Shown piece after piece: positions 10,875 to 21,651 of a stretch of 64,000 bases of DNA (the stretch's first letter is position 1; each line of letters opens with the position of its first letter). The stretch comes from Harmothoe impar. Lineage: Eukaryota; Annelida; Polychaeta; Phyllodocida; Polynoidae. The position numbers were made by a program, and so were the translations under genes. The stretch spans positions 66,544,816 to 66,608,815 of the forward strand of contig OX381707.1 of the NCBI GenBank assembly GCA_947462335.1, written 5' to 3'. The notes beneath the pieces are model-generated. The model saw only the letters and a program-made list of their open reading frames with translations. It searched no databases and was not told where the DNA came from.

Positions 10875-11717
10875 ACAGCCACCCTCGGTGACAGCAACCC
10901 CCATGCATCCAGTATAGGAGCAGGGCCTGAAACTGTCACTAGTGTTGGCACCACCACTCAATCCAGTTTGAGAACCAAATGCAACTTCAATACACATGTA
11001 ACTGAAACTAAACCAGTTTCCGTTTCTTTTGAACAGGTCGTCGTCAAGACGGATGACCGACTACCACAGGCTGCCTACGAGATCTGGCACACCGCCAACA
11101 AGACCATGAAGGAAGCAGTCTTGTTCTCCAAATGGGCGGATTGGTATCTAGATTGCTCAGATGTAGGCCTACTTCCCCCTTGGACCTTCGGGTTTGAGAA
11201 TGTGCCGTTGCACCTAGATGAGATTGGTGATGACGTAGCCCAGATCATGATTGATGAAAGGATGAACGCATCCAAACGCATGATGAATAGGATAGCCATA
11301 GTGATGAAGTCTAGGTCAACCAGCCTAGACACTGTGGCTGAAGGATACAATTAGTCTTGGAGAGACACTGCCAAGAAGGACGCCAAACTCAAGACTGATG
11401 CCATTGAGTACAAGAGGCGAGTAGATATCGCCGCAAAAGAACAACTCAAACAGGTGGCAATGGCAGAGGCAAAGATAGAAACAGACCAGCAGACGAAAAC
11501 AGACAGCCCCAGGGTCACCAACGCCGAAATCCAAGGCCCCTACAGAGGAGGTCAAGGAAGGGGCCGTGGAGGCCAAAGGGGCCGAGGGTCCAACTGGAGG
11601 GGAGGCCACGCCTCAGCCAATGGAGGCAACTCCCCCACCTACGATGGGTTCAGCAACTCGGGCAACCGGGGAAACTTCCGCGGGCGAGGCCCAGCTCGCC
11701 AGGGGAAGAGATTCTAG
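10875..11717 (+). pseudogene. PLE ORF1, C-terminal part with RGG box
   Basis: The frame is open from the transposon junction to TAG at 11,352 (AEGYN-stop-SWRDT) and then again to 11,717. A structured middle has DDRLPQAAYEIWHTANKTM, FSKWADWYLDC and LLPPWTFGFENVP, followed by a charged helix. The last ~60 residues form an RGG/GR-rich tail (YRGGQGRGRGGQRGRG, NFRGRGPARQ), typical of RNA-binding proteins. The tail overlaps the start of the RT ORF, which lies in another frame. Binding of the PLE RNA is a reasonable inference but untested. Confidence 0.6.
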
Positions 11718-13745
11718 CAAAGAGTCCAGAATCCTCCCCCCTGATTGACAATGACTATCCAGAAACTATGAACTTGTCCACCGACACCAATGAACTATCC
11801 CTAGAAACCTCAAAAATAGCTCAAAAAGAGAAAATTGATTCCGTGTCTGTACCTACCATGTCTAACCAAAATGAAGCAATTAAAGCTAACAATGTTACTG
11901 TTGAAAACTGTGTTGACCTTGTCCTTGATACAACTGTAGAAACAAACCAAATGAAAGTGGACCGAAAAAATCAGCCCACCAAAAGTAAAAGTAAAAAATC
12001 TGATAACATCATAAATCTGTCTAGTAGAGTACTCAAAATCTCAGAAATCCAAGTGTTAGAAAAAGGCCTGAAATTCTGCCCAACGCAAACCAAAGTAGAC
12101 TTAGCAGAAGTAAGAAAGGACCTAGATGTGTTTCACAATAGACTTAGAACAAAACAATACTGGAACAGTGGGAAAGGAAAAAAGTTCAAACAAGCCCAAA
12201 AAAAGCTAGCAAAATTGAAACTCAAATAAAAATAAAAATTAAGAGATGGGAATTTAGTCCAACCAAAAATTACGGACCTTCTGTTCACCAAGGACACTAC
12301 CATAGTGCCCCCTTTTGACAAACCCCACCTGATAAAAGCAGGAAAGAGCCCAAATTCCTCATGGCAACCGCCAAAAACCTGCATCCCTTTAGAAAACTGG
12401 ATACAGGAAAATATAAAAGATTTGAACAACTCCTCCCAACCAAAGGTAGTAAAGAAACACAATCTGAACACACACCAGAGAAAAGCATTAAGGTCACTAG
12501 CAGTAGACAAGTCAATCACAATCAGACCAGCTGACAAAGGGGGTGCCATAGTCATTATGGACACCATTGATTACAGTCTGGAGGCTGATAGACAGTTGTC
12601 ACAAGAAACAACCTATCAGAAACTAGATACTGATCCAACACCCCTTTTTCAAGCAAAAGTAGAAGAGAGGGTACAAACAATGGTAGAAAATAAAGAAATC
12701 ACAAAAAAGGTAGCAAAAAGTCTGATCTCTCAAAAACCAAGAACACCCCAGATCTATTTTCTTCCAAAAATCCACAAAAATGTGGACCCCCCCCCGGGCA
12801 GACCAATTTGTTCAGCAAATGGCTGCCCCACAGAAAGAATCTCTTCCATGGTAGACCTCTTCTTGAAACCTTTGGTACAGACCAGCAAATCCTATGTAAA
12901 AGACACAACAGACTTCATCCACAAAATAGAAAATATTGAGGGCATAACCCCAGAAACAATCATAGGCACATTAGATGTGACCTCACTATACACCAACATC
13001 CCAAATGATGAAGGGATACAGGTGATTGCGGACACCCTGAAAAGGGAAAGAAAGGGAGAAGAAAATCCAAAAAATGAATCCCTAGTGGACCTTTTGGAAA
13101 TTGTTCTGAAAAATAATAATTTTCAATTCAACAATGAAAATTATTTGCAAATCAGTGGAACAGCCATGGGAACTAGAGTGGCGCCATCATACGCCAATCT
13201 ATTCATGGCTGATCTAGAAACCAAACTTCTAGACAAATCTATACTCAAACCAAAGGTATGGTATAGATACATTGATGACATATTCTTCGTCTGGGAACAT
13301 GGAGAAGAGAAACTGAAAAACTAGATAGAGTTCCTCAACCAGGAACATCACAGCATCGAATTCACAGCAGAATGGTCACAGGAAAAAGTTCACTTCCTTG
13401 ACACTACTGTGAATAAAGATGCACAAGGTACACTGTATACTAGTCTATACACAAAACCCACAGACACCAACAGCTTTCTAAGATATGACTCAGCACATGC
13501 TCCAAATGTGAAACAGAGCTTGCCTTACAGTCAATTTCTAAGATTGAAAAGAATCTGTAAAAAAGATTCAGACTACCAAGCATGTATCATCATGAAGGAA
13601 AAACAATTTCTGAGCAAGGGGTACCCCCAGAGATTGTTGGATGAGGCAAAGGAAAAAGTGTCGCTACTAGATAGAGACACCCTCCTCACAAAAAAATCTA
13701 GGAAAGACCTAGAAGCAGCAAAATTAGCTGAGAGGGAAGAACTCT
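11708..13745 (+). pseudogene. Penelope-like reverse transcriptase
   Basis: The N-terminal part has LEKGLKFCPTQTKVDLAEVR and DVFHNRLR, the usual PLE N-terminal signature. Past a stop at 12,229 the RT core follows: KALRSLAVDKSITIRPADKG, IYFLPKIHK, GRPICSANG, LDVTSLYTNIPN, GTAMGTRVAPSYANLFM and YRYIDDIFFVW with the catalytic DD. A TAG at about 13,322 interrupts the thumb, which continues EFLNQEHHSIEFT and VHFLDTTV. PLE RTs prime reverse transcription at nicked target DNA and are related to telomerase. This copy cannot make a full protein. Confidence 0.9.
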
Positions 13746-14412
13746 AACAGCTACTTTCAGACCAAACTACATCAAACTGGAAAAGATTGTGAAAAGGAAC
13801 TGGGACAACTTGTCCCAGCCCTACTCAACCAGGGGCATCCAAAGGATGGAACTGGTAACAGGGTACAAGAGACCAAAAAATCTAAGGGACCATCTGGTGA
13901 GAGCCAGATGCAACTTCAATCCAGAAGACTGGATTAAGAAGGAAGGAGAGACAGACAAAAAGAATTCAGGGAACATCTGCAAAGACCCTGAATGCACTGT
14001 CTGCCCCCTGATTGATAAATCTGGGAAGATAAAAATCACGAGCCAACTGCAGCGAGATACAAAACACAATGTTTGCTGCAAAAGCTCAAACCTCATCTAC
14101 TGCATAGATTGCAAACACTGTGGAAAAAGGTATGTTGGAGAAACATACAGGGACATCACGTTCAGAATAAAAGAGCACCTGGGGGACATAACCCACAAGA
14201 GATATGAAAACAGTGAAGTGGCTTACCACTTCAACCATCATGAACATCACAAGACAGATGATGTCAAAGTCTACATACTAGACTTCATATTTGAACACCC
14301 ACTCTCAAAAAGAAGAACAAAACTGAGAAAATCTATAGAATTTTCTTGGATACAACATTTGAAAACAATTGTACCAGCAGGGATGAATATCCTTGAGAGC
14401 CGCTATGGTTAA
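13746..14412 (+). pseudogene. PLE GIY-YIG endonuclease domain
   Basis: A frameshift near 13,745 separates this from the RT frame. The segment includes the usual linker (NWDNLSQPYSTRG, LVTGYKRPKNLRDHLVRA) and a Cys cluster (CKDPECTVCPL). The nuclease core follows: LIYCIDCKHCGKRYVGET and FRIKEHL, with the conserved Arg and Glu. It ends at TAA 14,410-14,412 after GMNILESRYG, close to the normal PLE C-terminus. GIY-YIG domains nick target DNA for PLE insertion. The domain itself is intact over ~200 residues. Confidence 0.9.
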
Positions 14413-15171
14413 ACCGATAAATTAAATGCCACGTCATTTTTTTCCCAACGCCGGAAAAATTCAATTCATGGTGTCCCAACAATAATGGAACCTGAATTTA
14501 CCCAAACAATATAAACAAAGGTATGGGAAAAATCACTCACAGATTCCCCCATCGGTCTAACCAGAAGCTCCATTCCTAATACCAAGAATAAGAGTCCACC
14601 AACCTGAAAGCACATCCAGTATAGTGTCCACAGACACAAACACAGAGTCACCCAACAAAGTATGTGAAACCCACATATTTGGTCAAGAGAACTAATATTA
14701 TAAATACTGGGCGAATAAAATATCATTTCTCAATAAAATAATGTTACCACCCCTAGATTGCACCTGATGAGGCCCCTAGAGGGCCGAAACATTCCAAGTA
14801 CCAAAATATGCATGACTGGAAACATTGGCAAAAATAAAAAAACAAAAACAAACTGCATCATGGGACTTGACTATGTCAAAACCCATATTTTGTAGAAATT
14901 CAAAAGGGACTAAAGTAAGTTCTAGTCCAAGAAGGAATCCCAAAGGGGAATCCCCCATTTTTCAATAAAATAATTTCTTGAAAATGCAGAAATAAAAGAT
15001 AAAAAATAATAAGAATGCTGGGAAATGCAGACCACTTTTTTCAGCAGCCAATGAGAGTGCAGCATTTTGGACACATGACCTGTGACAAGCCTAGAGAGGC
15101 AAATTCGGACTCACCTTGGTCTTTTGGAATGTAGTGTTGGGAGGTCTCAGAACGCCTCGTCCCATTCTCAC
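14413..15171 (+). repeat. PLE 3' region and right pseudo-LTR copy
   Basis: Non-coding PLE tail. The segment 14,449-14,474 reappears inverted at the extreme left end of the element. 15,025-15,171 is the right copy of the ~145-bp direct repeat. Between them are the hammerhead-like core and short A-rich runs. Confidence 0.65.
14764..14790 (+). ncRNA. Hammerhead-ribozyme-like core in the PLE pseudo-LTR
   Basis: CTGATGA (14,764-14,770) and GAAAC (14,786-14,790) flank a perfect stem II (GGCCC/GGGCC with loop CTAGA). Stem III can form with an AATGT/ACATT pairing, using AATGT about 20 bases upstream, giving a GUU site. Stem I pairing is not convincing. Hammerhead ribozymes in PLE pseudo-LTRs are established; whether this copy cleaves is uncertain. 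Confidence 0.6.
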
Positions 15172-15172
15172 C

Positions 15173-16445
15173 TGAGTTTCAAATCAACATCATAGCCAAC
15201 TTTTTGCCATGATGCAGATTTGCTCAGCTCACATCGAACCATCTCGTATGCAGATTTGAAATGATCCCTCCATGCTTCCACGAACATTAACTGACAAGGT
15301 GTTTCAGCGTTTAACCCAGCTACGCCGAAGACCAAGTCAGCAGGCATAACTAAATCCTCCCCGAACGCCAACAAATTGGGAGAACAAGCTGTGGATGCAT
15401 GGTCCGTACTGTTATAAGCATGTACCACAAACTCGCATTGTTCATCCCAATCATCCATCTGACTGTTGACCAGAGGCTTCAGGACTTGTATTAAGGTTCT
15501 GTTGAACCTCTCTACCTGCACATCAGACTGAGGTCTGTACAGGTTCGTTCTAGTCTTGCATATAGCAAGGCTATGACACATTGCTGCCCATAGCTCAGAT
15601 TCAAATTCTCTGCCTTGATCACTGTGCAACATCAAAGGTACACCCAGATGTAGTACCCAGCCTTTCACAAATGCACAAGCACATGTGTGGGCTTTATGAT
15701 CCTTCAGAGGAAACACTCTTGTGTACTTTGAATAGTAATTGGAGATTACCATCATGCATGTGTTACCATCAGGAGTGGTTTTGAGGCCACTAATGATATC
15801 AACCGATATGCGTGCACATCTAACTCCTCACAGCTCTTGAGTTAGTGGCAATTTCTCCAGGCCTTCACATGGTTTATTCAAACAGCAATCTGGACAAGTG
15901 GAGATCCACCAAAGCAGGTCTTTACTCATACCAGGCCAGTAGTACCTTCTGGGGAGCCTCGCAAGACAGCGTTTCTTTCCAAAATGTCCACTGGTCTGAT
16001 GACCATGCACGAAATACATGATGTCCCATTGCATAGCAGTGGGTATCACGATTTGTCAAAGTTTGGCCTTATAAGGTGTTATCTTCGACCTACATAAGAT
16101 ACAGTCAACAACTGTTAACTCAGCCCATTGAGCGAGCAATTGCCTCATCTCTCGGTTTTCAATCGAAATGAATGGTCTTTGTGGTTGGATACCACTAGAA
16201 ACCTGTTCTACCTGTCTTGAAATGACAGTATCACCCTTCTGGAATTGCCTGATAGTCTCAGTAGACCACTCCATAGCTTTAGAGTGCCCTACATCATACG
16301 GTATCCGATCTCCAGCCACTACAGCATTATGGGCTCCACAGTCATCACAATCCATCCTAGAACATTTCCGTATGGGCCTTCTGGACAGGGCATCAGCAGT
16401 GATATGCTTACTCCCTGCCCGGTGCTGGATTTGGCTGTTTTCCAA
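15173..16445 (-). pseudogene. Gypsy integrase, zinc and catalytic domains
   Basis: The N-terminal HHCC zinc domain (HGHQTSGHFGKKRC, CPDCC) lies at ~15,880-16,030. The RNase-H-like core lies at 15,173-15,770, with LHSDQGREFESELW and the glutamate helix VERFNRTLIQVL. Stops separate the zinc and core frames (near 15,770-15,830) and at 16,056. The frame stops at the Penelope insertion (15,172) and the C-terminal domain resumes at 5,852. Integrase joins the LTR ends to host DNA. This copy is inactive. Confidence 0.85.
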
Positions 16446-16451
16446 CCCGAA

Positions 16452-16994
16452 CTAGGACAAATGGGTTAACCATCGACCAATCATTCCTTCAGCTTCCTTG
16501 AAGTTGAGCAACCACCTCAAGGAGGAATGATCTGTCGGCAAAGTAAAACCACCTCCCCACAGGAAATGCTTAAACTTTTTCATATATACTACCACTGCCA
16601 ACAACTCACGTTTGGTAGTACAGTAATTCCTCTGTGCCTTATTGAGGGTATTACTTGCGAAAGCCAGGGGTACTTCTTTCCCATCTTGCATCTGAGACAA
16701 GGCAGCACCTATACTATCGTTACTGGCATCAGTATCCAGTATGAAATGACCCTCTGCACTGGGATATTTCAAAACTGGAGTGGTTCGAAATAGGTTCTTC
16801 ACGGCTTCGAATGGCAGATCTTGTTCAGCACCCCATGGGAAAGGCTCCTTCCTTCTACCCGGAGTCCAGTGAGCTAGAGCCTGCATAGGCTGAGCTATTC
16901 TGGTATACCGCGGAAGGAAGTCCCTGTAGTAACTACAGAAGCCGAGGAAGGACCGTATGTCTTTAAGTCCCTCTGGCTTTTCCCACTCTGACAC
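16452..16994 (-). pseudogene. Gypsy RT connection and RNase H
   Basis: The RT thumb/connection motif SFLGFCSYYRDFLPRY is followed by RNase H: HFILDTDASNDSIGAALSQ with the first Asp, YCTTKRELLAVV with the Glu and LPTDHSSLRWLL with the second Asp. RNase H removes the RNA strand during reverse transcription. It is open for 180 residues and continues past a stop into the tether before integrase. Confidence 0.85.
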
Positions 16995-17063
16995 AACATC
17001 TAACTTCTCAGGATCAGCCTTAACCCCCTTGATATTATCCGACCAAGATAGTTTATTGAAGTC

Positions 17064-17700
17064 CTAAATAGGTTGTATTTCTTTGGTTTTAGTTTCACAA
17101 CCATTGATCTTCAACCTCTTGAATATCTTAGCTAAACTAGTTAGACAAAATTGGAAGGTTTTCCCAAATACAATCACGTCGTCCAGGTACACCAAACATT
17201 CTTTCCACAACATGTCACTCAAAAGAGATTCCATCATGGCTTCGAATGTTGCAGGGGTGTTGGACAACCTGAACGGCATTACATTGTATTGAAAAAGACC
17301 GACATGGCTCGAAAAAGCTGTCTTCTCCAGATCCTCTTCCTTCATTCCAACCTGCCAGTACCCAGACTGTAGCTCTAACATACAGAACAATTGATTTCCC
17401 ACCCAGGGAATCAATAGTCTCGTCTATACGGGGTAGAGGGTAAGAGTTTTTCTTCGTGCAACCAACCATTCAATTTTCGATAATCAATACAGAAGCGAAT
17501 TGTGCCGTCCTTCTTAGTCACCATCTGAACAGGGCTGGACCGGGGGCTAGTGCTGGGACAATCACCCCTAATCTCAGCTGGTCAGCGATTTCCTTCTCGG
17601 CCATCAATTTCTTCTTCAAAGGTAGGCGTCTATAGGGGATTTTGAAAGGTACAGCATTCTCAGTGTTAATGGAATGTAGCACCATATCAGTTCGGCCCAA
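17064..17700 (-). pseudogene. Gypsy reverse transcriptase fingers/palm
   Basis: PFKIPYRRLPLKKK marks the RT entry. Palm motifs include LELQSGYWQVGMKEEDLEKT, SHVGLFQYNVMPF and YLDDVIVFG with the catalytic YxDD. Two frame changes (near 17,420 and 17,520) and stops break the region. It is co-oriented with the RNase H just downstream. Confidence 0.85.
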
Positions 17701-17798
17701 CCCAGTGGGTTCCTCAAGGCTACATTGTATTCCATCAACAATCGACTCAACTGATCTTTCTGGTCCCCTGTAACCAAGCTCGAATCGTCCACCAACTT

Positions 17799-18565
17799 TT
17801 AAAGTTCTGGACGCAAATCGAATATCCCTTCAAGGTTCGGTTTGGTATCGTCTGAGAGTATACTGGTGCTTGCCTGTGCAAGGATCACCTGCCCCACGGG
17901 AGTACCTTTCATCAGATATCGGACTTCACCTCCAGGATTCGAAATAGGAATCAAATTCCTGCTGCCACTGCCAACGAAAGTATCTGCACTCTTGAGTCCA
18001 ATGGATGCTAATCTCACCACATCGGGCTCGATTACTGCCATTTGGTCCCGGAAGATACTGTCGAAAACAGAACATCACAAGTCTGCCCTGGAGGTATCTT
18101 AACTGTCTGTACCACCGAGGCTACAGAAGATACCTTTCTCAATACGCATTGCACGGCCATCTTGTACAGATGTTCAATCTTCAACATCCCCTTACAAGGT
18201 TCCAACATCGCCCCGTACAATGCAGCAAAATCTAATCCAATGATGCCATCATCACTCAGATCAGCAATAGTAGGGGACAGGAGGTAATCCTGCCCACCTA
18301 TATTGACTTCGAAAAATGCTTTAACAAATGTCTGCATGCAGCTACTGTCGGCCAAATGAGCTTTTACCCTCATTGTGAAGTTATCAGGCTCCTCGGCTAC
18401 AAGATCATGGAATCTTTTGGAGATCATGGAGTGACTAGCTCCAGTATCGACCAAATATTCCGCAGACCTACCCTTCACTGCTACAGTCAAATACCACCTT
18501 TTCCCATCCAGTGGTGATGGGTTGACGGTGAAACGTTCAAAATCCTTGGTAACCCCAAGATCCAC
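17799..18565 (-). pseudogene. Gypsy aspartic protease
   Basis: LVDTGASHSMIS is the retropepsin active site, and DDGIIGLDFAALYG is the typical second element about 85 residues later. A further frame, 18,041-17,799, continues toward RT. The enzyme would cut the Gag-Pol polyprotein as a dimer. A frameshift lies near 18,035. Confidence 0.85.
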
Positions 18566-18809
18566 TCACCGCCGCTTCAAGTGTTTCAGACAGGGGTGAT
18601 CCGGGGACAATCGGTCACTGCTGACCATCTCCAGCTCCTGTATCCAATTCACCGCTTTCCCAGTACTTCCTTCCCGGACGTCTTCATTGCTGGGTTCACT
18701 GGACATGCCTGGAAGGAACTGATCAGGTCCCCCCTCCAAACTTCCAGTCTTTTCTGCACCTCAGACTTCATCGTTTGCACCGTTGGTGATAAGCTGGCAC
18801 ACATTCACG

Positions 18810-20556
18810 TTAGGAGACACTACTTTGCCAGCATGAGCAACCCCCCCAGTTTTCCATCTTCTTATCTTCAGGTTTCGGTACTGGCTTCTCAGCTGGGCAT
18901 TCTGCTGCAAAGTGTCCCAGCACCTGACATCCAGAACACTTCCGGGTAGTTTTATCCACCCTTGGCTTCGAATTCCTCACTGCAGGTTGCTGATTTCCAG
19001 AAATCATGTCAGTCAACCTCAAAAGAAGTTTCTCCATGGAACTGGGGTTGACGGTGTAGTCGCAGGTGCGCTTGTGGTTCCAGAGGTTGCAGGAGGTGTT
19101 TTCCTGTCCGCCTTCAGATAGCGCTTTGAATTCAAATTGGAGTAAGACTTGCCGCTGTTCTTTTGAGACACTGCGCCAATCTCCTCCTCCCTTCCAGGAT
19201 CATCTTCCTCTCTATCAGAGGCAGGTGGATCTTGTACCACACTGGAAGTTCTCAAAAACACTTTCGAAGATTGCAGATGTCGTTTCCTGTCATAGTCTTT
19301 TATGGCCATGAACAAATCTGTAAGAGAAGTTCCAGCTTTCCAACTATCACAAGCTGCTGTTTGTTCATTAGAATCCCTCAAGACTTCAAAGAACTGTTAA
19401 AACAGATCATCAAGAAACTGTGGGTCATCTAATTGCCATCGTGGTCTAGCCTTCTGTAAAAGTTTTTGAAGCTCTAAACCAAACACACGATGAGACTCAT
19501 TTGGTTTTTTGAGTTCTCTTTCCAAACAGACGGAGTGGATCCTCATTACCCACATTACCGATCAGGTAATTGGCGCATTCCACCAACTGGGTAAATGATC
19601 CCGCACCATGCATGGTTCTCCACTTCGAAACTGCTAACTTGCCAGGCCCATTTCTGAGCGCTCGAAGTAGCTCATCCAACGACTCCTGCTCAGACCAACG
19701 GTTGTACCTCATATTGTCCGTGAAGTCGGCAAACCATTCCTGCCGTGGCTGTCTGCCAGTAAAAGTAGAAAGAGTGCTCGCCGTGTGTCTTGCAGCGTTA
19801 TGGTTGTCTCTGTGTAACAAACGTGACTGCTCAACGCTCCAATCTACAATGTCGGCATTGTCAGTATGTCTGCTCACACAATCGACGCTCATGTCAGCAA
19901 TGCAGGGATTCGAATCATAAATCACCTTTATCTCTGGGGACATTGATTCACGCCGAGACACTCATCTAACCGTATCGGTAGGAGGTCTCCCTGTCCTCCT
20001 GGTAGAGGAGTTCGAACATACATTCGGATCAGACCATGTAGATCTATCACCAGCACCGAAACGGCTGGTTCTTTCATGAGAACCTGACCGGCTGTTAGGA
20101 TTCGAACTGCCATCCTCATATGGCGTTGTAGTCTGTCTGAAGCCAGAAGACCTGCCAACTCCATCCGAATCTGCTGTGTTAATGGTCACACGTCTGGTTC
20201 TTCCTCTGGACGGGGGAACATCACCCCCACCAGATGCCGAGTCATAGACCCCATCATTCTCCTTCCTTCTTCTTGACTGTAATTCCTCCAGTTCCGAATC
20301 TTGTTCTGCCTGATGTTGACGTCGTTCAAGAACTTCTGTCCTTCGCTGGAGGGTATCTTGTTGCTGGGAGAATTGGACTTCCTTCTGGTCAAGCTCCGCT
20401 CTTGTCGAATCTAGGCGACCTTGTTTCTCCATCATTTCGCTATCCAACTCCTCATTCTTCATACGGAGTTGTGCTACTTGGTGACTCAAGACTTCGAACT
20501 CTGCATTCATCCTGTCCATCTCTGCAATTTTTGCTTCCTCAAACTGGCTCTTTTCA
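18810..20556 (-). pseudogene. Gypsy gag: coiled coil, capsid, CCHC knuckle
   Basis: The gag is in several minus-strand frames. 20,556-19,962 has a long charged coiled coil (VAQLRMKNEELDSEM, RRQHQAEQDSELEELQ). 19,961-19,497 looks like a capsid segment (RQEWFADFTDNMRYNRWSEQ, LDELLRALRNGPGKL). 19,381-19,019 is a low-complexity linker. 19,037-18,810 has a CCHC nucleocapsid knuckle, CSGCQVLGHFAAEC. Gag proteins package the RNA into particles. At least three frameshifts or stops are present. Confidence 0.75.
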
Positions 20557-20735
20557 ATTCAATTTCAATTTCAATTTGCAAGGTTTTTATTCTGCAATCA
20601 CGAAAAATATAAAAGTAGATACAATTATATTTGTTTCAATCGAATTACAGAGAAGGTTGATACTTACAATGAATGATTAATTACATTTGCATTTTTGGCT
20701 ACAGCACCTCCATTTCGTTATTACTGCATGAGAAC
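20557..20735 (-). repeat. Small insertion in gag with (TTCAA)n-type end
   Basis: Gag coding is interrupted by ~180 bp that begins TTCAATTCAATTTCAATTTC and contains no gag-like frame. The repeated end resembles the 3' tail of the LINE at 30,621, so this is probably a short LINE or SINE 3' fragment. Target duplications are not clear. Confidence 0.5.
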
Positions 20736-21042
20736 TCACGAAAAAGTCTTCTGCGAAATGACAACGTGTAACTTCTTGTCGATGGTGTCGTTCAGCCTGC
20801 AACATGCTCATGCCCTGTGTTGGCATTAGAGCCACATGCCTCTTTGAACCAGCAGTTTTGAACAAAGAATCTTCTTGGTTTGATCCTAGATCTTTTCGAA
20901 TAGAATCAGGATTGCCTCTCCTTGGTTCTGGTGTCGAACTCAAACGATTTGGGCCATAGTGTTTCTCTAGGACGGCAACTACCTCCGGATCCGAACTCGA
21001 AATGGGATGGAGTGATGCTCCACCCGTTGCCTGTTCACTCAT
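20736..21042 (-). pseudogene. Gypsy gag N-terminus
   Basis: This starts at the ATG at 21,042, right at the edge of the PBS-like site, with MSEQATGGASLHP. It is open for ~100 residues (LEKHYGPNRL, VALMPTQGMSMLQ) until the insertion at 20,735. I recognise no domain. The start is chosen because it is the first ATG after the LTR and PBS. Confidence 0.6.
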
Positions 21043-21044
21043 GG

Positions 21045-21057
21045 TCCCGGCACCAAC
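21045..21057 (-). promoter_or_regulatory. Gypsy primer-binding-site-like sequence
   Basis: TGGTGCCGGGACC on the minus strand directly follows the LTR end and starts with TGG, as expected for the complement of a tRNA CCA end. The tRNA is not identified. Confidence 0.5.
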
Positions 21058-21117
21058 GTAGGGGTTGCGAAAGTAGGATGCAAACACGATTCGGTTAGAA
21101 TGCAACAGGTTGCACAA
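21058..21117 (-). repeat. Truncated 5' LTR of the Gypsy element
   Basis: These 60 bp match the first ~70 bp of the LTR at 1,435 (plus-strand order) with several differences and one indel. The match then ends abruptly, so most of the 5' LTR, including its promoter, is gone. Confidence 0.7.
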
Positions 21118-21651
21118 GATGTGAATATTTACATATCGAAAATGACTGTGTTCTGTCCTAATGACATGACATTCACCAAGAATGAGCTATGGCCCCTTCA
21201 CCAGACCCAATCCTAGATTATTTTTTTAAAAGTGTTTTTTATTAAGGAATACAGTTATTATGTCAATACATAATCTGCCTCTGGACTCGGCAATGCCGTT
21301 ATGCTGTCCAGGCCTTCTAATGGTTATATTTTACTAACTAACTAAGTGTGTAATGGCGTCTTATTATATTATATTTTGACAATAAATACCCAAAATAAAT
21401 AGTCTTAGTTTGGCATTTGATGATGGATGAGATGAGGATGAGTTTACATATAACATCATTACAATATACAGGTATAAACATGTAATAGGTTGAGGCTCTG
21501 TTAGGGAAAATATTTCCTAGAATGGGCCCTGAACCAACACACACCAGGGGGAGTTAGTGAGTTTCTAAAGGTTCTGCACATGTCTACAGTGTCCCGCCAC
21601 CAGTTTCTAACTATATTTGTTTGTTCCAAATAGAAAAGGTTGTCGACTTAC
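21118..21651. other. Intron 1 sequence with a LINE-tail-like stretch
   Basis: No gene is seen. A T-rich run at 21,211-21,245 followed by TTTATTAAGG resembles a reversed LINE 3' end, as at 40,111. The rest is ordinary AT-rich intron. Confidence 0.4.

Larger units (their letters stand above)
5856..15169 (+). mobile_element. Penelope-like element (PLE) inserted in Gypsy integrase
   Basis: A plus-strand PLE with an RGG-rich ORF1 (6,208-11,717, itself interrupted), an RT ORF (11,708-13,745), a GIY-YIG endonuclease (13,746-14,412) and a 3' region with a hammerhead-like motif. Direct repeats of ~145 bp (5,882-6,023 and 15,025-15,171) mark the pseudo-LTRs. The left end (5,856-5,880) is an inverted near-copy of 14,449-14,474, a rearrangement known in PLE insertions. 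A 3-bp duplication (ACC, 5,853-5,855 and 15,170-15,172) flanks the whole. Without the insert the Gypsy integrase frame runs on without a gap. The coding region is dead through stops, a frameshift and the DNA transposon inside ORF1. Confidence 0.85.
1435..21117 (-). mobile_element. Ty3/Gypsy LTR retrotransposon, decayed, split by a Penelope-like element
   Basis: The element reads on the minus strand. It has a truncated 5' LTR at 21,058-21,117, a PBS-like site, gag with coiled coil and CCHC knuckle, then protease, RT, RNase H and integrase. After these come an extra ORF at 3,000-4,696 and a complete 3' LTR at 1,435-1,959. The PR-RT-RH-IN order defines Ty3/Gypsy rather than Copia. Integrase is interrupted at 5,853/15,172 by a 9.3 kb Penelope-like insertion. 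Every coding segment carries stops or frameshifts, so the copy is dead. It lies in a large intron of the EGF gene, in the same orientation as that gene. I could not identify flanking target duplications because the 5' LTR is broken. Confidence 0.85.

Noticed and set aside
11330..11360. TAG codon in PLE ORF1 as programmed readthrough
   Set aside because: The element has other stops and a frameshift, so simple decay is the more economical reading.
5882..15171. The ~145-bp direct repeat as a giant target-site duplication of the Penelope insertion
   Set aside because: The repeat does not fit the integrase frame, while a 3-bp ACC duplication outside it restores continuity. It is better explained as PLE pseudo-LTR.
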